Assembly: GCA_023630585.1 (NCBI GenBank)
Contig: CM042556.1
Span: 146,001 to 210,000, forward strand
Length of the DNA: 64,000 bases
Source: Cranoglanis bouderius
Taxonomy: Eukaryota; Chordata; Actinopteri; Siluriformes; Cranoglanididae
Direction of reading: 5' to 3'
The notes below the pieces were generated by a model. The model was not told where the DNA came from. It saw only the letters and a list, made by a program, of their open reading frames with translations, and did not search any database. Each line of letters starts with the position of its first letter. The stretch's first letter is position 1. The position numbers and the translations under genes are program-made. Positions 36,491 to 46,604 of this stretch are shown piece by piece.

Positions 36491-37034
36491 ATGGCAGAGG
36501 GTGATTTTTATGTTACGTTGCCATGCAACGCGTCGTTATCTGTTTATCCAGAAAACCACATATCTAATTACACAACCAGATTGGCGAAAGCTATAAATCT
36601 AAAAGGAGAATGGCAAGTTTGGTTAATCGAATTTGAATACCCCGTGTTGTGGTACACGTTTAATGAGGCAGATGCTACGTTCATTTTCAGCTATGATGAA
36701 AAAAAGTCATCAGATAGCAAGAATCACATCACCAAATATTATGTTGACCCAAAAGAGCTTTTCACCACCGGTGATCGGAAGACGTCAAACATACCTTACA
36801 CATTAAAGATGGTGTATTATGATGACGTACTTTTTTTGATCAGGGGAATCAACGCAAACCTACCATCGGGGATGAGAATCGGTTATGATCATATTAAAAA
36901 CAAAGTGTTTCTGAAAGCCCCTCCAAAGACGTCATTGACATTTTATGGAAAACTGGCTAATATTTTAGGTTTAAAAGCAGGCGTTGCTATAGAAACTCGT
37001 AATCAAAATCATGAAAAACACATAGCAGGGCATA
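36491..37034 (+). pseudogene. Penton-like minor capsid protein, N-terminal part
   Basis: Start chosen at MAEGDFYVTLPCNASL (36491); an earlier in-frame ATG at 36428 overlaps the integrase end. The N-terminal pattern YVTLPCNAS....P.N.ISNYTT followed by GEWQVWLIEFEYP is what I know from Polinton/adintovirus minor capsid (penton, single jelly-roll) proteins. The frame is open up to the Tc1 insertion at the TA dinucleotide 37033-37034 and continues in frame after the transposon at 38545. Structural role at capsid vertices is inferred from the family. Confidence 0.65.
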
Positions 37035-38542
37035 CAGGTGCATCTCAATAAATTAGAATGTCGTGGAAAAGTTCATTTATTTCAGTAATTCAACTCAAAT
37101 TGTGAAACTCGTGTATTAAATAAATTCAGCGCCACAGACTGAAGTAGTTTAAGTCTTTGGTTCTTTTAATTGTGATGATTTTGGTTCACATTTAACAAAA
37201 ACCCACCAATTCACTATCTCAACAAATTAGAATATGGTGACATGCCAATCAGCTAATCAACTCAAAACACCTGCAAAGGTTTCCTGAGCCTTCAAAATGG
37301 TCTCTCAGTTTGGTTCACTAGGTAAGCCACAAACATTCATTGCCAAAGAAGCTGGCTGTTCACAGAGTGCTGTATCCAAGCATGTTAACAGAAAGTTGAG
37401 TGGAAGAAAAAAGTGTGGAAGAAAAAGATGCACAACCAACCGAGAGAACCGCAGACTTATGAGGATTGTCAAGCAAAATCGATTCAAGAATTTGAGTGAA
37501 CTTCACAAGGAATGGACTGAGGCTGGGGTCAAGGCATCAAGAGCCACCACACACATATGTGTCAAGGAATTTGGCTACAGTTGTCGTATTCCTCTTGTTA
37601 AGCCACTCCTGAACCACAGACAACGTCAGAGGTGTCTTACCTGGGCTAAGGAGAAGAAGAACTGGACTGTTGCCCAGTGGGCCAAAGTCCTCTTTTCAGA
37701 TGAGAGCAAGTTTTGTATTTCATTTGGACACCAAGGTCCTAGAGTCTGGAGGAAGGGTGGAGAAGCTCATAGCCCAAGTTGCTTGAAGTCCAGTGTTAAG
37801 TTTCCACAGTCTGTGATGATTTGGGGTGCAATGTCATCTGCTGGTGTTGGTCCATTGTGTTTTTTGAAAACCAAAGTCACTGCATCCATTTACCAAGAAA
37901 TTTTGGAGCACTTCATGCTTCCTTATGCTGACCAGCTTTTTGAAGATGCTGATTTCATTTTCCAGCAGGATTTGGCACCTGCCCACACTGCCAAAAGCAC
38001 CAAAAGTTGGTTAAATGACCATGGTGTTGGTGTGCTTGACTGGCCAGCAAACTCACCAGACCTGAACCCCATAGAGAATCTATGGGGTATTGTCAAGAGG
38101 AAAATGAGAAACAAGAGACCAAAAAATGCAGATGAGCTGAAGGCCACTGTCAAAGAAACCTGGGCTTCCATACCACCTCAGCAGTGCCACAAACTGATCA
38201 CCTCCATGCCATGCCGAATTGAGGCAGTAATTAAAGCAAAAGGAGCCCCTACCAAGTATTGAGTACATGTACAGTAAATGAACATACTTTCCAGAAGGCC
38301 AACAATTCACTAAAAATGTTTTTTTTATTGGTCTTATGAAGTATTCTAATTAGTTGAGATAGTGAATTGGTGGGTTTTTGTTAAATGTGAGCCAAAATCA
38401 TCACAATTAAAAGAACCAAAGACTTAAACTACTTCAGTCTGTGTGCATTGAATTTATTTAATAGACAAGTTTCACAATTTGAGTTGAATTACTGAAATAA
38501 ATGAACTTTTCAACAACATTCTAATTTATTGAGATGCACCTG
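37035..38542 (+). mobile_element. Complete Tc1-type transposon
   Basis: 1508 bp with inverted repeats beginning CAGGTGCATCTCAATAAATT (37035) and ending in the complement (38542), extending about 75 bp with few mismatches, and a second inner pair (ccaccaattcactatctcaa). Flanked by TA on both sides (37033-37034, 38543-38544). Encodes one intact transposase. Inserted into the penton-like gene of Polinton A. Confidence 0.97.
37297..38262 (+). CDS. Tc1-type transposase, apparently intact
   Basis: 321 codons, a normal length for a Tc1-type transposase (about 340). Residues 1-110: paired-like double helix-turn-helix DNA-binding domain (AGCSQSAVSKHVNRKLSGRK, then a second HTH). A GRKK/GRKRC stretch between them acts as AT-hook or nuclear-signal-like sequence. 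Catalytic DD34E: Asp in LFSDESKF, Asp in FQQDLAPAHTA and Glu in SPDLNPIENLW. No stops or frameshifts. Cuts and pastes at TA. With matching ends and a TA duplication on both sides, this is a young insertion and possibly still active. Confidence 0.96.
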   Translation: MVSQFGSLGKPQTFIAKEAGCSQSAVSKHVNRKLSGRKKCGRKRCTTNRENRRLMRIVKQNRFKNLSELHKEWTEAGVKASRATTHICVKEFGYSCRIPLVKPLLNHRQRQRCLTWAKEKKNWTVAQWAKVLFSDESKFCISFGHQGPRVWRKGGEAHSPSCLKSSVKFPQSVMIWGAMSSAGVGPLCFLKTKVTASIYQEILEHFMLPYADQLFEDADFIFQQDLAPAHTAKSTKSWLNDHGVGVLDWPANSPDLNPIENLWGIVKRKMRNKRPKNADELKATVKETWASIPPQQCHKLITSMPCRIEAVIKAKGAPTKY

Positions 38543-38860
38543 TATACCTGTGACGTATGCCACCTATCAGGCGGACATAAACGGTGGGTTCTACACCATG
38601 TATATATACACAGATATTATAGAATATCAATCCGTTGGCGACCACCACGTTCCGCTACTACGTTGTGTGCATATAGACGGTGATATTAATAAGAATATTA
38701 CTGTTAGATATGACAGAACGCATTACGTATCAGTTAACAAATCGTCCATCACAGAAATAACTATATAGGTGAAAGACGAACAAAATCAAGACGTACCTTT
38801 CAGTTACAGGAAAGTGTGTGTTAAGCTACACTTTAGACCTGTGAAACAATTTGCTTAAAG
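38543..38860 (+). pseudogene. Penton-like minor capsid protein, C-terminal part
   Basis: Continues the reading frame of 36491-37034 once the Tc1 element and one TA are discounted (YATYQADINGGFYTMYIYTD...). The frame stops at TAG 38766-38768. Protein-like sequence continues in frame beyond it (VCVKLHFRPVKQFA) to a TAA at about 38856-38858, just before the next ATG, so the TAG is probably a nonsense mutation near the C-terminus. Confidence 0.65.
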
Positions 38861-39094
38861 ATGGTGTATCTCAATAACATGAACAACATCGATCCCATGT
38901 GTTATGTGGCCTATTACCAGAATCAAGCTGGTAATGGACTCCCGGGGTATGCCGGTGGGGGGGTAATGTACGGGGCCGGCTTGGGCAGTATGTTTAGGGG
39001 ACTCTTTAGAATGGCCATACCTTTGCAAGGATTTAGCATAGCCAAGCCGCATCTTAAATCAGCTGCAAAAAACATGCTGCAAAAAACATGCTAA
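38861..39094 (+). CDS. Small Polinton virion-type protein with GLG-FRGLFR motif
   Basis: 77 codons. Glycine-rich middle (GLPGYAGGGVMYGAGLGSMF) followed by FRGLFRMAIPL, a conserved amphipathic/hydrophobic motif in small proteins lying between minor and major capsid genes of Polintons. In other elements the same protein carries a basic C-terminal tail; here that tail seems to be the separate ORF at 39165. Role in virion assembly or membrane interaction is an inference. Confidence 0.6.
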   Translation: MVYLNNMNNIDPMCYVAYYQNQAGNGLPGYAGGGVMYGAGLGSMFRGLFRMAIPLQGFSIAKPHLKSAAKNMLQKTC

Positions 39095-39164
39095 GTGACG
39101 TTGTTACTTACATATGTAACAACAGGAACTTAACCTTTTTTTTTTTTTTTTACAATACAGGTTG

Positions 39165-39389
39165 ATGGCTATGGCTCGCAATAGAACAGCTAGACCACCA
39201 GGGGTTCGGAGGAGTGGTCAAGTACGGAAGAAAACAAAACACGCTGTTAAGAATGTGTCAGTTGTAAAGAGCAGACGCGTGGTGACAACAAAAAGCGCTA
39301 CATCAAAAAAAAAAAAAAAAGGCCAAAGGCCCGTGTTAAAACAGTATTTTAGATCATGGCTTTACTACACATGTCAGAAGAATGTTTAA
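39165..39389 (+). pseudogene. Basic tail/core-type protein, frameshifted at a poly-A run
   Basis: About 75 codons, very rich in Arg/Lys (ARNRTARPPGVRRSGQVRKK). A run of 16 A at about 39305-39320 lies near the end; beyond it the frame overruns into the major capsid start, whereas the alternative frame stops at TAG just before the capsid ATG at 39356. This suggests a slip in the A run. A T18 tract and acaatacag directly precede the ORF. Likely the DNA-binding tail of the small virion protein upstream. Confidence 0.55.
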
Positions 39390-40649
39390 AAACCGAACTG
39401 GATCTGTTCACAGTACCAATGACTCAAAAAGCTATTGAAAAAAATACTTATATAGAAGTAACACCATTATCAGCCATATCGGACTCATCACCACTGGAAT
39501 TTTTTATAGCGGGGACTGGAGAGGATTATGTAGACCTAAACAACACGCTGGCATTTTTGGGTCTCAAAATCACTAACGCTGACGGTACGGATATAGCGGA
39601 CGGTGCACCCGTGGGCCTTATTAATTATCCAGGTGCTACTATATTTTCACAAGTGGATGTGTCGTTAGGAGACCGCCTTATATCACAGAGCTCTAGCACA
39701 TACCCTTATCGTTGTATAATAGAGTGTCTTACCAATTATGGTAGAGATGCGCTTGAAACACTTTTCTCTGTGGGGCTGTTTTACAAAGACACGGATATGG
39801 ATGTATCAGACCCCGCAGGTGGTAATCACGGGCTCACAAAAAGAGCTGCTTTTACCAATGTGAGAAATGTCGTGGAACTTCTCGCTCCTGTTCACAGTGA
39901 TATTTTCTTTCAAGAAAAACTTATGCTTAACGGCGTGGACATTAAAATCCGTATGACAAGAGGTAAAGACGAATTCTGCTTGATGAGGAGTGAAGCTACA
40001 CAATATAAGCTAAATATTCTATCAGCATCACTATTTGTAAAAAAAAGTGTCTGTATCACCGGCTGTAAGATTGGGACATGCAAAGACATTGTTAATGACG
40101 ACAGCAAAATACCCTATCGATCGTGTGTGTCTGAAAATTTTTTCAATTCCTGCTGGATCTCGTGTCTGCAATCAAGAAAATTTATTCTTAGGAACTCTGC
40201 GAAAATCGGTGGTTCTAGCGATGGTCAATAATGATGCATTTACAGGAGCTTATAATAAAAATCCATTTGCTTTTAAAAACTATGACCTAGAATTTTTGGC
40301 TATTTATCTGGATGGCCAGCAACACCCTGCGAAACCTCTGCAACCAGAATATGAAAGTGGCTCTGCAGTACGTGAATTTTATCAGTTAGCACTGGCTTCT
40401 GGAAAACATCTTAAAAACTCTGTCCATAGACAGGGAGGATTTTCTACACGGGTATACCCTGTACGCATTCAATCTCACGCCAGATGAGGAGTGTGGCCAA
40501 CACTTTCGCTTATCAAGTCTGGAAATATCAGACTAGAAGCCCGTTTTAGACAGCCACTACCCAGAACGATTAATTTGATTGTTTATGCCATATTCGACAG
40601 CATAATTGAAGTGTCAAATCGTCGACAGATCCTGGTTGACTACTATTAA
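39356..40649 (+). pseudogene. Major capsid protein (double jelly-roll, hexon-like) of Polinton A
   Basis: ATG 39356 (MALLHMSEECLKTELDLFTV). Matches the Polinton/adintovirus major capsid family: SPLEFFIAGTGEDYVDLNNT, GLINYPGATIFSQVDVSLGD, YPYRCIIECL, HSDIFFQEKLMLNGVDIKI, NKNPFAFKNYDLEFLA. The frame shifts at an A8 run near 40040, and again near 40420; protein-like sequence ends at VSNRRQILVDYY, TAA 40647-40649. Total about 430 codons, normal for the family. A homologous gene lies at 57135-58405. Confidence 0.93.
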
Positions 40650-40673
40650 TATGTAAAATAAAAAAATAAAAAA

Positions 40674-41238
40674 TGGACACAGTAGAACTTACGGCCATCA
40701 TGGACAAGATCTCATACAACACACATTTTCTCGGGGTGCTCCCATGTGACTATCTTCCAAAAGATCCATTAAAAAAATTACCCGGTATGGTTGTGATAAA
40801 CACACACCCATATCAGGGCTCCCAGGTGAACACTGGCTGGCCATCTACATAAATGAAGATGGGTTGGGTTGTTTTTTCGACAGCTTTGGTAATAAACCAG
40901 ATTACCCACGTTTTCCGTCACTTATTAAAAATTTTCTAAACTGTAATTCTAGTGTAGTACAATATTCATCAGTGCAAGTCCAAGATTTTTCATCAGATAC
41001 ATGCGGGCAGCATTGTGTGTTCTTTCTTTACCATATGTCAAAGGGAAATGATTATGATTATGTGATGAGTCTGTATACCGGTGATTTTATTAAAAACGAC
41101 AAAAATGTACCTGCTTTTGTGAAAAAACTAAAACAGACTCGTTGTAATGAAAATGTTTTCAAATGTGTACGTACAACAATCTATCACCCAATTTGTCCAT
41201 TAGATCATACAGTTCTAGACGCGCATGCGCTGTTGTAA
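40674..41238 (+). pseudogene. Adenain-like cysteine protease of Polinton A (frameshifted, C-terminus replaced)
   Basis: ATG 40674 (MDTVELTAIMDKISYNT). Catalytic features: GEHW (His) in a frame shifted by one near 40815-40828, and VQDFSSDTCGQHC where Gln-x6-Cys reproduces the Gln and nucleophilic Cys arrangement of adenovirus protease. Homology to the copy at 58409 stops at FKCV (about 41170); the remaining codons to 41238 are antisense polymerase sequence, marking a deletion junction. Cleaves capsid precursors in adenovirus and, by inference, in Polintons. Confidence 0.88.
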
Positions 41239-43596
41239 ACGCACCAAGAAAGATGTTAATGTCGTGGGTCTGCCCACATTTACCATCAGTGTAACACCAC
41301 TGTATTAGAGCAACAGTGTCTGACACAAACGAGAAGTGTTTAACGTCGTATCCGCCGCCAAAAATGTGTTGGGCAAACTGCTCAGGATCTGAAAGCAGTT
41401 CTGTACACGGCAAATTTTCACGCATAGAGAATCGCCCCCAAAGTGAGTTCAACTGAAGTTTATTAATAGACCGACGTGTGGGGTTAAGGCTTATCTTGTC
41501 GTGATTCAGCTTAATACCCTCTTTTTCAAAGTAATTGCGATGTATGCCTCTTTGTCTGCGTCTGTCACAACACTCACGGGGAATCCGCTGGCCTCTTGTT
41601 TGTACTGTAAAAACATTTTAACATAATCACAAAACAAGGTTTCCGAACGCTGAGGAAAATGCCACACTTCATCCACTTTCGTGACAACATACCCATTTCC
41701 ACAGCTTTTAACAACTCAATACTAACCCAACAACCTGAAATGGCCCTTTCCTCATCATCATGTCTACACGGGGGTGTCTGATTCTGCTGATCCGCACAGG
41801 TACAACAGAGCGGAAACATAAGCTTACCACCGGTCCTATAAGAAAGGACGGGGTGAAGCAGTTTTCTCGGCGGTAGCACCGTGGCTTTGACAAATCCATA
41901 ATAATTTTCAAGAGGTTCAAAATCCTTAAAAATTATTTGGGGGTGACCTATGGGATAACATTTCTTGGCCTGACAATATGGATACACATTTGTAAAGTCA
42001 ACATAGTGTATTTTCTCACCAATGTCAACTTTATGATATAATTTGTACACATTAGTACAACCACCAAATAATGTATCACGTGGTTTCAATCTCTCAGGAT
42101 GCGTATATGTGGCCATAAATGCCATTACATAAAAATCAGTCTGTTTAGCGTTGTTCAAATCACATTCCCACATCACCTCTACCTCCAAGCCATAAGCACG
42201 TGTTAAAATTTCCACCTTTTCATCAGACTGCCTTCTGAGTGTACCGTAAGGCTTTTGATAAGGGGTGTGTGTAATTGGGGTTATAAAAACATTCATGTCC
42301 GTGAAACATACATCCGTTGAATTCGAATGCTTTTTTTACACTGTCTTTTTCATAATAACCATCGAGATGATATTTACCAATCATCATCTCACCTCGGTTT
42401 AATGCATGTTGAGTATCCAGCCCGCGTGTTGTTTTAACATACTCAAGCCATTCGATGGATATGTTTGAGTATGTCTTGTTCTGGTTTGTGTACGCATTGT
42501 TATGTGTCAGAGCCAGTGTGTCTTTTGGCAGAAACTGTGTTTTATACACAGCCATGCAGCAGGCCGCCAAGGTAGTATATCTAAACGGATCGAGTTTGGT
42601 GCAAGTTCCAGTAACAGAGTTCGAGTTTCGTAGTAACAGTAGTCAGATTTGCAGTACCGTGAGCAATCGATGCATCGTCTTGTTTTGACAGGTTGTTTAT
42701 AACAATCAGGGTCATTGCAGATATCACACACGTATTTGCAACGATGATCTCTATGACTAGTAAATCCCTGATAACAGTAGTCGCACACATATGGAGTACC
42801 TATGAAAGCATTCAGTTTCTTAATCATAAAATATTGCCCATCATGCAGGTACAAGAACACTGTCTTGTGATGACATGCATCGCTGGACATATACTTTTCC
42901 AGCATACCGGTGCTTGATCTGTGGAAGACCACTATTTCTATGCTTAACATCTGCTCAAACCGTGTGATATCATTAAACCCTATCTAATACTGCTCCGAAT
43001 ACCCTGCAGCCTTCTGCAACGACGCCGCTATGGTATGTAGATCTGTGAATGATTTTTGTGGGTTTAGAAAATGTGCCAAACAGATTGCAAAACACAAGTT
43101 GTTCGACATGTTTACTGGACAGGACAGATTCATCCTATTCCTACTGATTACCTTGTTATGGGAGAGATTGTGCACTTTTCGATATCCACCCCCATGTTTA
43201 CTCCGCGCTATAGCCACTTTTAGATCTAAACTATCGTCAACCCGCACATCTGTTACTCTGCATAATCTTCTCCAGCTGGTTTGTGAAGTCATCCACACAG
43301 TAGTCACTGTTAGGTGTCAAGACAGCATTAACATCAGAGTTTAGACTAGGACCGCTCATTGTTATGTTAATCAACCCACCATCCCCAGCCAGCAGTCTGG
43401 AAAATGACACTATTTCCGCCAATATTTTGTGTAGAAATATAGTGTATGTGGCTATGTCTATGGCAGGTAGCACCTTCAGATTTATACGCCGACGTATCTC
43501 CAGACTATTGAATCTGGGTCTCGCCACAACCGTATAGCCCCCGATATCACCACCCTCTCTTACAAGTTTGTCAATATCATCGTGTGTTAACACCAT
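41170..43596 (-). pseudogene. Protein-primed DNA polymerase B of Polinton A (many frameshifts, C-terminus deleted)
   Basis: Reads from 43596 (MVLTHDDIDKLVREGG) toward 41170 in at least five frame segments. Segments: N-terminal region to 43237; 43307-42984; a Cys-rich zinc-binding-like region (CDYCYQGF, CDICNDPDCYK, CIDC) at 42790-42640; exonuclease-associated GCMFHGHECFY near 42335; polymerase motif A YVDFTNVYPY (Asp at about 41998); motif B region LNSLWGRF near 41449; FTTAHARLELYDL and LYVH, ending just before motif C (YxDTDS). Motif C and the C-terminus are absent. Replicates element DNA by protein priming in the intact family. Confidence 0.93.
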
Positions 43597-43599
43597 ATT

Positions 43600-43911
43600 T
43601 TATGGTGTGTCGAATGAATGATGCGATAGACCATCTGCACACACACCCCCCTGTTGTGAATTTAAAATGTCAAATGAGTCTAATGCTGAATTTGGATGTT
43701 GTTCTGTCTGGCCAACAGACATTGATCTCACTATGTTTAATAAATTCACCAACGTGTCGTTTGTAGACGTAGGTCTATTCATACCCTCTATCGTCTGAAT
43801 TAAATAATGCAATGTTTCGGTGTTGGTACGCTGTTCGCTGATGTCATCTTGTCTAAATCTAGATGCTCGACCGTGATCACAACCATTCTCATCCTGACAA
43901 CATTTTGCCAT
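43600..43911 (-). CDS. 103-codon ORF upstream of DNA polymerase, unknown
   Basis: Starts MAKCCQDENGC (43911), ends with TAA at about 43600, 3 bp before the polymerase ATG, so it is either a separate small protein or the polymerase N-terminus cut off by a stop. Contains CC....C and Asn/Ser/Thr/Gln-rich helical sequence (LHYLIQTIEGMN, LVNLLNIVRSM). No recognised domain. First gene inside the right terminal repeat. Confidence 0.5.
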   Translation of the reverse strand: MAKCCQDENGCDHGRASRFRQDDISEQRTNTETLHYLIQTIEGMNRPTSTNDTLVNLLNIVRSMSVGQTEQHPNSALDSFDILNSQQGGVCADGLSHHSFDTP

Positions 43912-44064
43912 TTTAAAAAAAAGAAATTTATTTAAACAAACACGTATGGGTGTGCACAAAATAACTAATGAAATAACCCCTGATAAACAGTAAAACAACA
44001 ACCTTGATAACAGTAAAACAAGAACGCTGGTAATCAGTAAACAAGAACTCTACACCAAACAACG

Positions 44065-44425
44065 TGTAACGAATCAATCATTACTCGCATTATTCTTTTC
44101 CACCAGAGTAATGTAATGGATCAACTTTAAACAGGAAAAACGAAACAGAAGCTCACGCTTGGATTCAACGCACCTTTATAAAGGAGACAAGTTTTAAAGC
44201 GTGCCCGCATTATCTACCAGAATGTGTAGTAAATCGGATGAATCCGCAACATTTAAAAATATTCTCCACCAGTTACAATTCATGTAACGAATTAAAAAGA
44301 TGTTTAACACGTTTAAATGTGTTAAACATCTTTTTAATTCGTTACATGAATTGTAACGAATTAAAAAGATGTTTAACACATTTAAACGTGTTAAACATCT
44401 TTTTTTAAATGTGTTCTCCAATTTA
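44065..44425. repeat. Right terminal inverted repeat of Polinton A, with large palindrome
   Basis: Matches the left repeat in reverse (see 27284-27550) and shares with Polinton B the block acgcttggattcaa ... aaagcgtgcccgcattatctacc (44154-44218 against 63708-63774). At 44272-44357 it contains an 86-bp palindrome (43-bp arms, essentially one mismatch), followed by a second hairpin at about 44363-44405 built from the same segment. The left end has only one copy of that segment. Confidence 0.9.
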
Positions 44426-44433
44426 CCAGTTTG

Positions 44434-45881
44434 CAGTGTTTAATGGACTCATCACGTCAACAAAACAGAGAAAATCAAGCGTGGGATAATAGATTTTAAT
44501 AGCTATATGTGACTATGGATACACACGACTAACTCTAAGCAAAACATACATATATACACATCTATATACAGGGAGAGAAAAGGGATAGAGAGAAAGTAAT
44601 GAAAGAAAGGGAAGCAGACAAAAACACAACTATTTAGCCTTTTTCAGAACCAGCACGAACTTACTTCTCCTGTAACACAGGGGTCCAGTCTTAACGCAGA
44701 TATAGGTCATTAACTATACTTGCATAGCCTTGGGGTTGACAGTTTGCGCGAGGTCGTGTAGAGTTCGTTGGTTCGTTGTTGTTTGAAAAGGCGTGAGCCC
44801 TGAGGTAGTTGCATCTTGTGTCCGGAGAGAGAGAGATCCTCGCTTCCTCTTCCCGGGGCACGTGGCCCCGGGGGAGAGAAACCGTAAGGAGTGTAGAAGA
44901 GAGGAGTGAGAAGTGAAGTCTAACTCTAACTCGAGTTGAAGTGAAGCGTGGTGTTGTTTTAAAGACAACACCAACGCACACGCCTCTTTGGGCTATGGGC
45001 CAATCAGGAAGTTGGGTTTGCATGTCCGGATGACTCTCTTTGTCTGGTCTCGGACCCTAATTTAAATGTCCAGGGAGGAGCCGGTCTATACCGTGTTATA
45101 AATGAAATTAAGAGAAAACATGAAATGATGTATCCCATTGCAATATGAAATGCATAATCAATCCGGGTATCTCGAGACGATTAACTACATACCAAATTCG
45201 ATGGATTTGTAAAGAATATTACAAGTAAAACCTGGTTACAGACATTTAAAATGATATGCTAGATTAAAACTATCTAAAGTCATTAAGGTTAGTTACAGAA
45301 ACACACAATATATGTAAACAAGATAACATCACACTATTTAGACATCGAATAATTACATATAATTACACGTTACATTGAAGAGAGAGAGATTTCTCCTTTG
45401 TGTGTGTAAGGTAAGCGTGTGTGTAAGGTAAGCGTGTGTGTGTGCGTGTGTGTGTGTGTACGCATGTGCGCGTGTGTATGTCCAGAAGAGGGGGCTGGCG
45501 TTCTTCTAATGTCCCACCGGTCCTTGGTCACCTCAGGGTGACCTTAGGGAGGACATTTCTCCTCTGGCCTTTGCGACTTTGAGGCTAAATCGTTTGCTCG
45601 TAAACAGAGATTATATCAGAGATTTACACGCCCTTGGTCGGAGTTTTGGTGGATCCCTGCTGACAAACTAATCGTGAAGTTTCCCATACGTTCAGTCATC
45701 AAAGGTTTCTTTTATTGCAGGGGTGAGTCCTGTGTGGGTTCCAAAGAGTCTTTTGCATCCCAAAGGTGCATCTGGTCAAAGGAGGCCTCTCAGGGTTACT
45801 CTAGGTCACCTGAGTGGTGAAACTTTCTATGTTTCGTTTGGGTTAATTTAGAAATCAGTTTGAGCATAGTCATACACTACA
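44434..45881 (-). mobile_element. ERV-family LTR, minus orientation, 3' end truncated
   Basis: Read on the minus strand it begins TGTAGTGTATGAC (45881) and shows, in order, the U3 blocks, the GACCAGACAAAGAGAG stretch uninterrupted, GATTGGCCCATAGCC near 44995, a tctttaaaacaac TATA-type element near 44965, and ATTAAAATCTATTATCCC near 44500. It stops next to the Polinton A end, so the U5 tail is missing. This copy shows the unbroken form of the LTR that is split at 24661/26449. Contains (GT)n at 45400-45475. Confidence 0.82.
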
Positions 45882-46604
45882 CCACTGAATCTAAAGTGTC
45901 ACCAGAAATGGATGTCAGAGGTATAAACTGTTTCACCAAGGGTCTTTGACGCAAGGTAGGAGTAGACATCCTGAAATCCTCACTGATAAGAGAAACATCA
46001 GCACCAGTATCAATAAATGCATGGACTATTGTGTCCTCGATGACAAGTGCCACATTTTGTCACTCCCTGACCAGAGTCTGAGTCATATGATGTTCAACAA
46101 TGTTACCAATGGGCAGTTACCAATGTCAGTAGAAGTTGGCAGTTGGCCCTCATTGTCAACTACTGATAGTTTCCCTGGCGCTGATGAACACGTGAACGAG
46201 ACTGGAAACGCACGTGACCAGGACTTGGAGACCGATGATAGATTGAAGGTTATAGTTCACAGTTCAGAAGTCACAGTATCCCACGATAATAAAATGTCCC
46301 AAAAAGTCCATTCAATTAAACAAGGATTACCCTATGAAGTTCGCGTCATCCTGTTTCTTTAAAGTTCCGGTCAAACTGATGATGTAATCCCCTGTGATCA
46401 GACACTGCTGTAAAAAATGCACAAACAAATATGTCCACGGTTGAAACACAAAGCAAAATAGACGTCACGGATAACAGAAAGCTGAAATCTTGCACTCGAT
46501 ATCAGTCTCCAACGTCGTGGTGCCACATCCATCGCATTTAATACCGGCCAAAGAGAAAGTTCACTCACGCGCCGTGCACGTCGTCCAAACCCGCTGCCAC
46601 CAGA
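45882..46604 (-). pseudogene. Gypsy-like LTR element remnant with aspartic protease site
   Basis: On the minus strand near 46005-45885 translation gives VIEDTIVHAFIDTGADVSLI then IPLTSISGDTLDS. DTGA within a hydrophobic context is the retroviral aspartic protease active site. Upstream sequence (46370-46060) is degraded with stops. A primer-binding-type TGGTGGCAGCGGG lies at about 46600-46588 on the minus strand, next to the LTR at 46605-46932. Reverse transcriptase is missing because the ERV LTR (44434-45881) or Polinton A replaced it. The + strand frame at 45946-46362 is treated as an antisense shadow. Confidence 0.6.

Larger units (their letters stand above)
27284..44425 (+). mobile_element. 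Polinton/Maverick (adintovirus-like) element A, with nested insertions
   Basis: Bounded by terminal inverted repeats (27284-27550 and 44065-44425). Gene order on the + strand: small unknown ORFs, retroviral-type integrase with chromodomain, penton-like protein, two small virion-type proteins, major capsid protein, adenain-like protease; on the - strand: protein-primed DNA polymerase B and a 103-codon ORF. Nested insertions: satellite (27551-28020), a 4.9-kb LTR element (31159-36036), and a Tc1 element (37035-38542). The packaging ATPase is missing. A flanking 6-bp target duplication is not evident: the left flank is LTR 3' sequence and the right flank is another LTR. Confidence 0.92.

Noticed and set aside
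41159..41238. The last 23 codons of the Polinton A protease as its true C-terminus
   Set aside because: They are antisense to polymerase codons and do not match the C-terminus in Polinton B.
27284..44425. Interpretation as an adenovirus or virophage integration
   Set aside because: Retroviral-type chromodomain integrase, protein-primed PolB, double jelly-roll capsid and adenain protease with terminal inverted repeats define a Polinton/Maverick; adenovirus lacks the integrase and virophages have a different capsid and gene order.
45946..46362. 138-codon + strand frame as a gene
   Set aside because: It is opposite the minus-strand protease sequence with DTGA and has no domain of its own.
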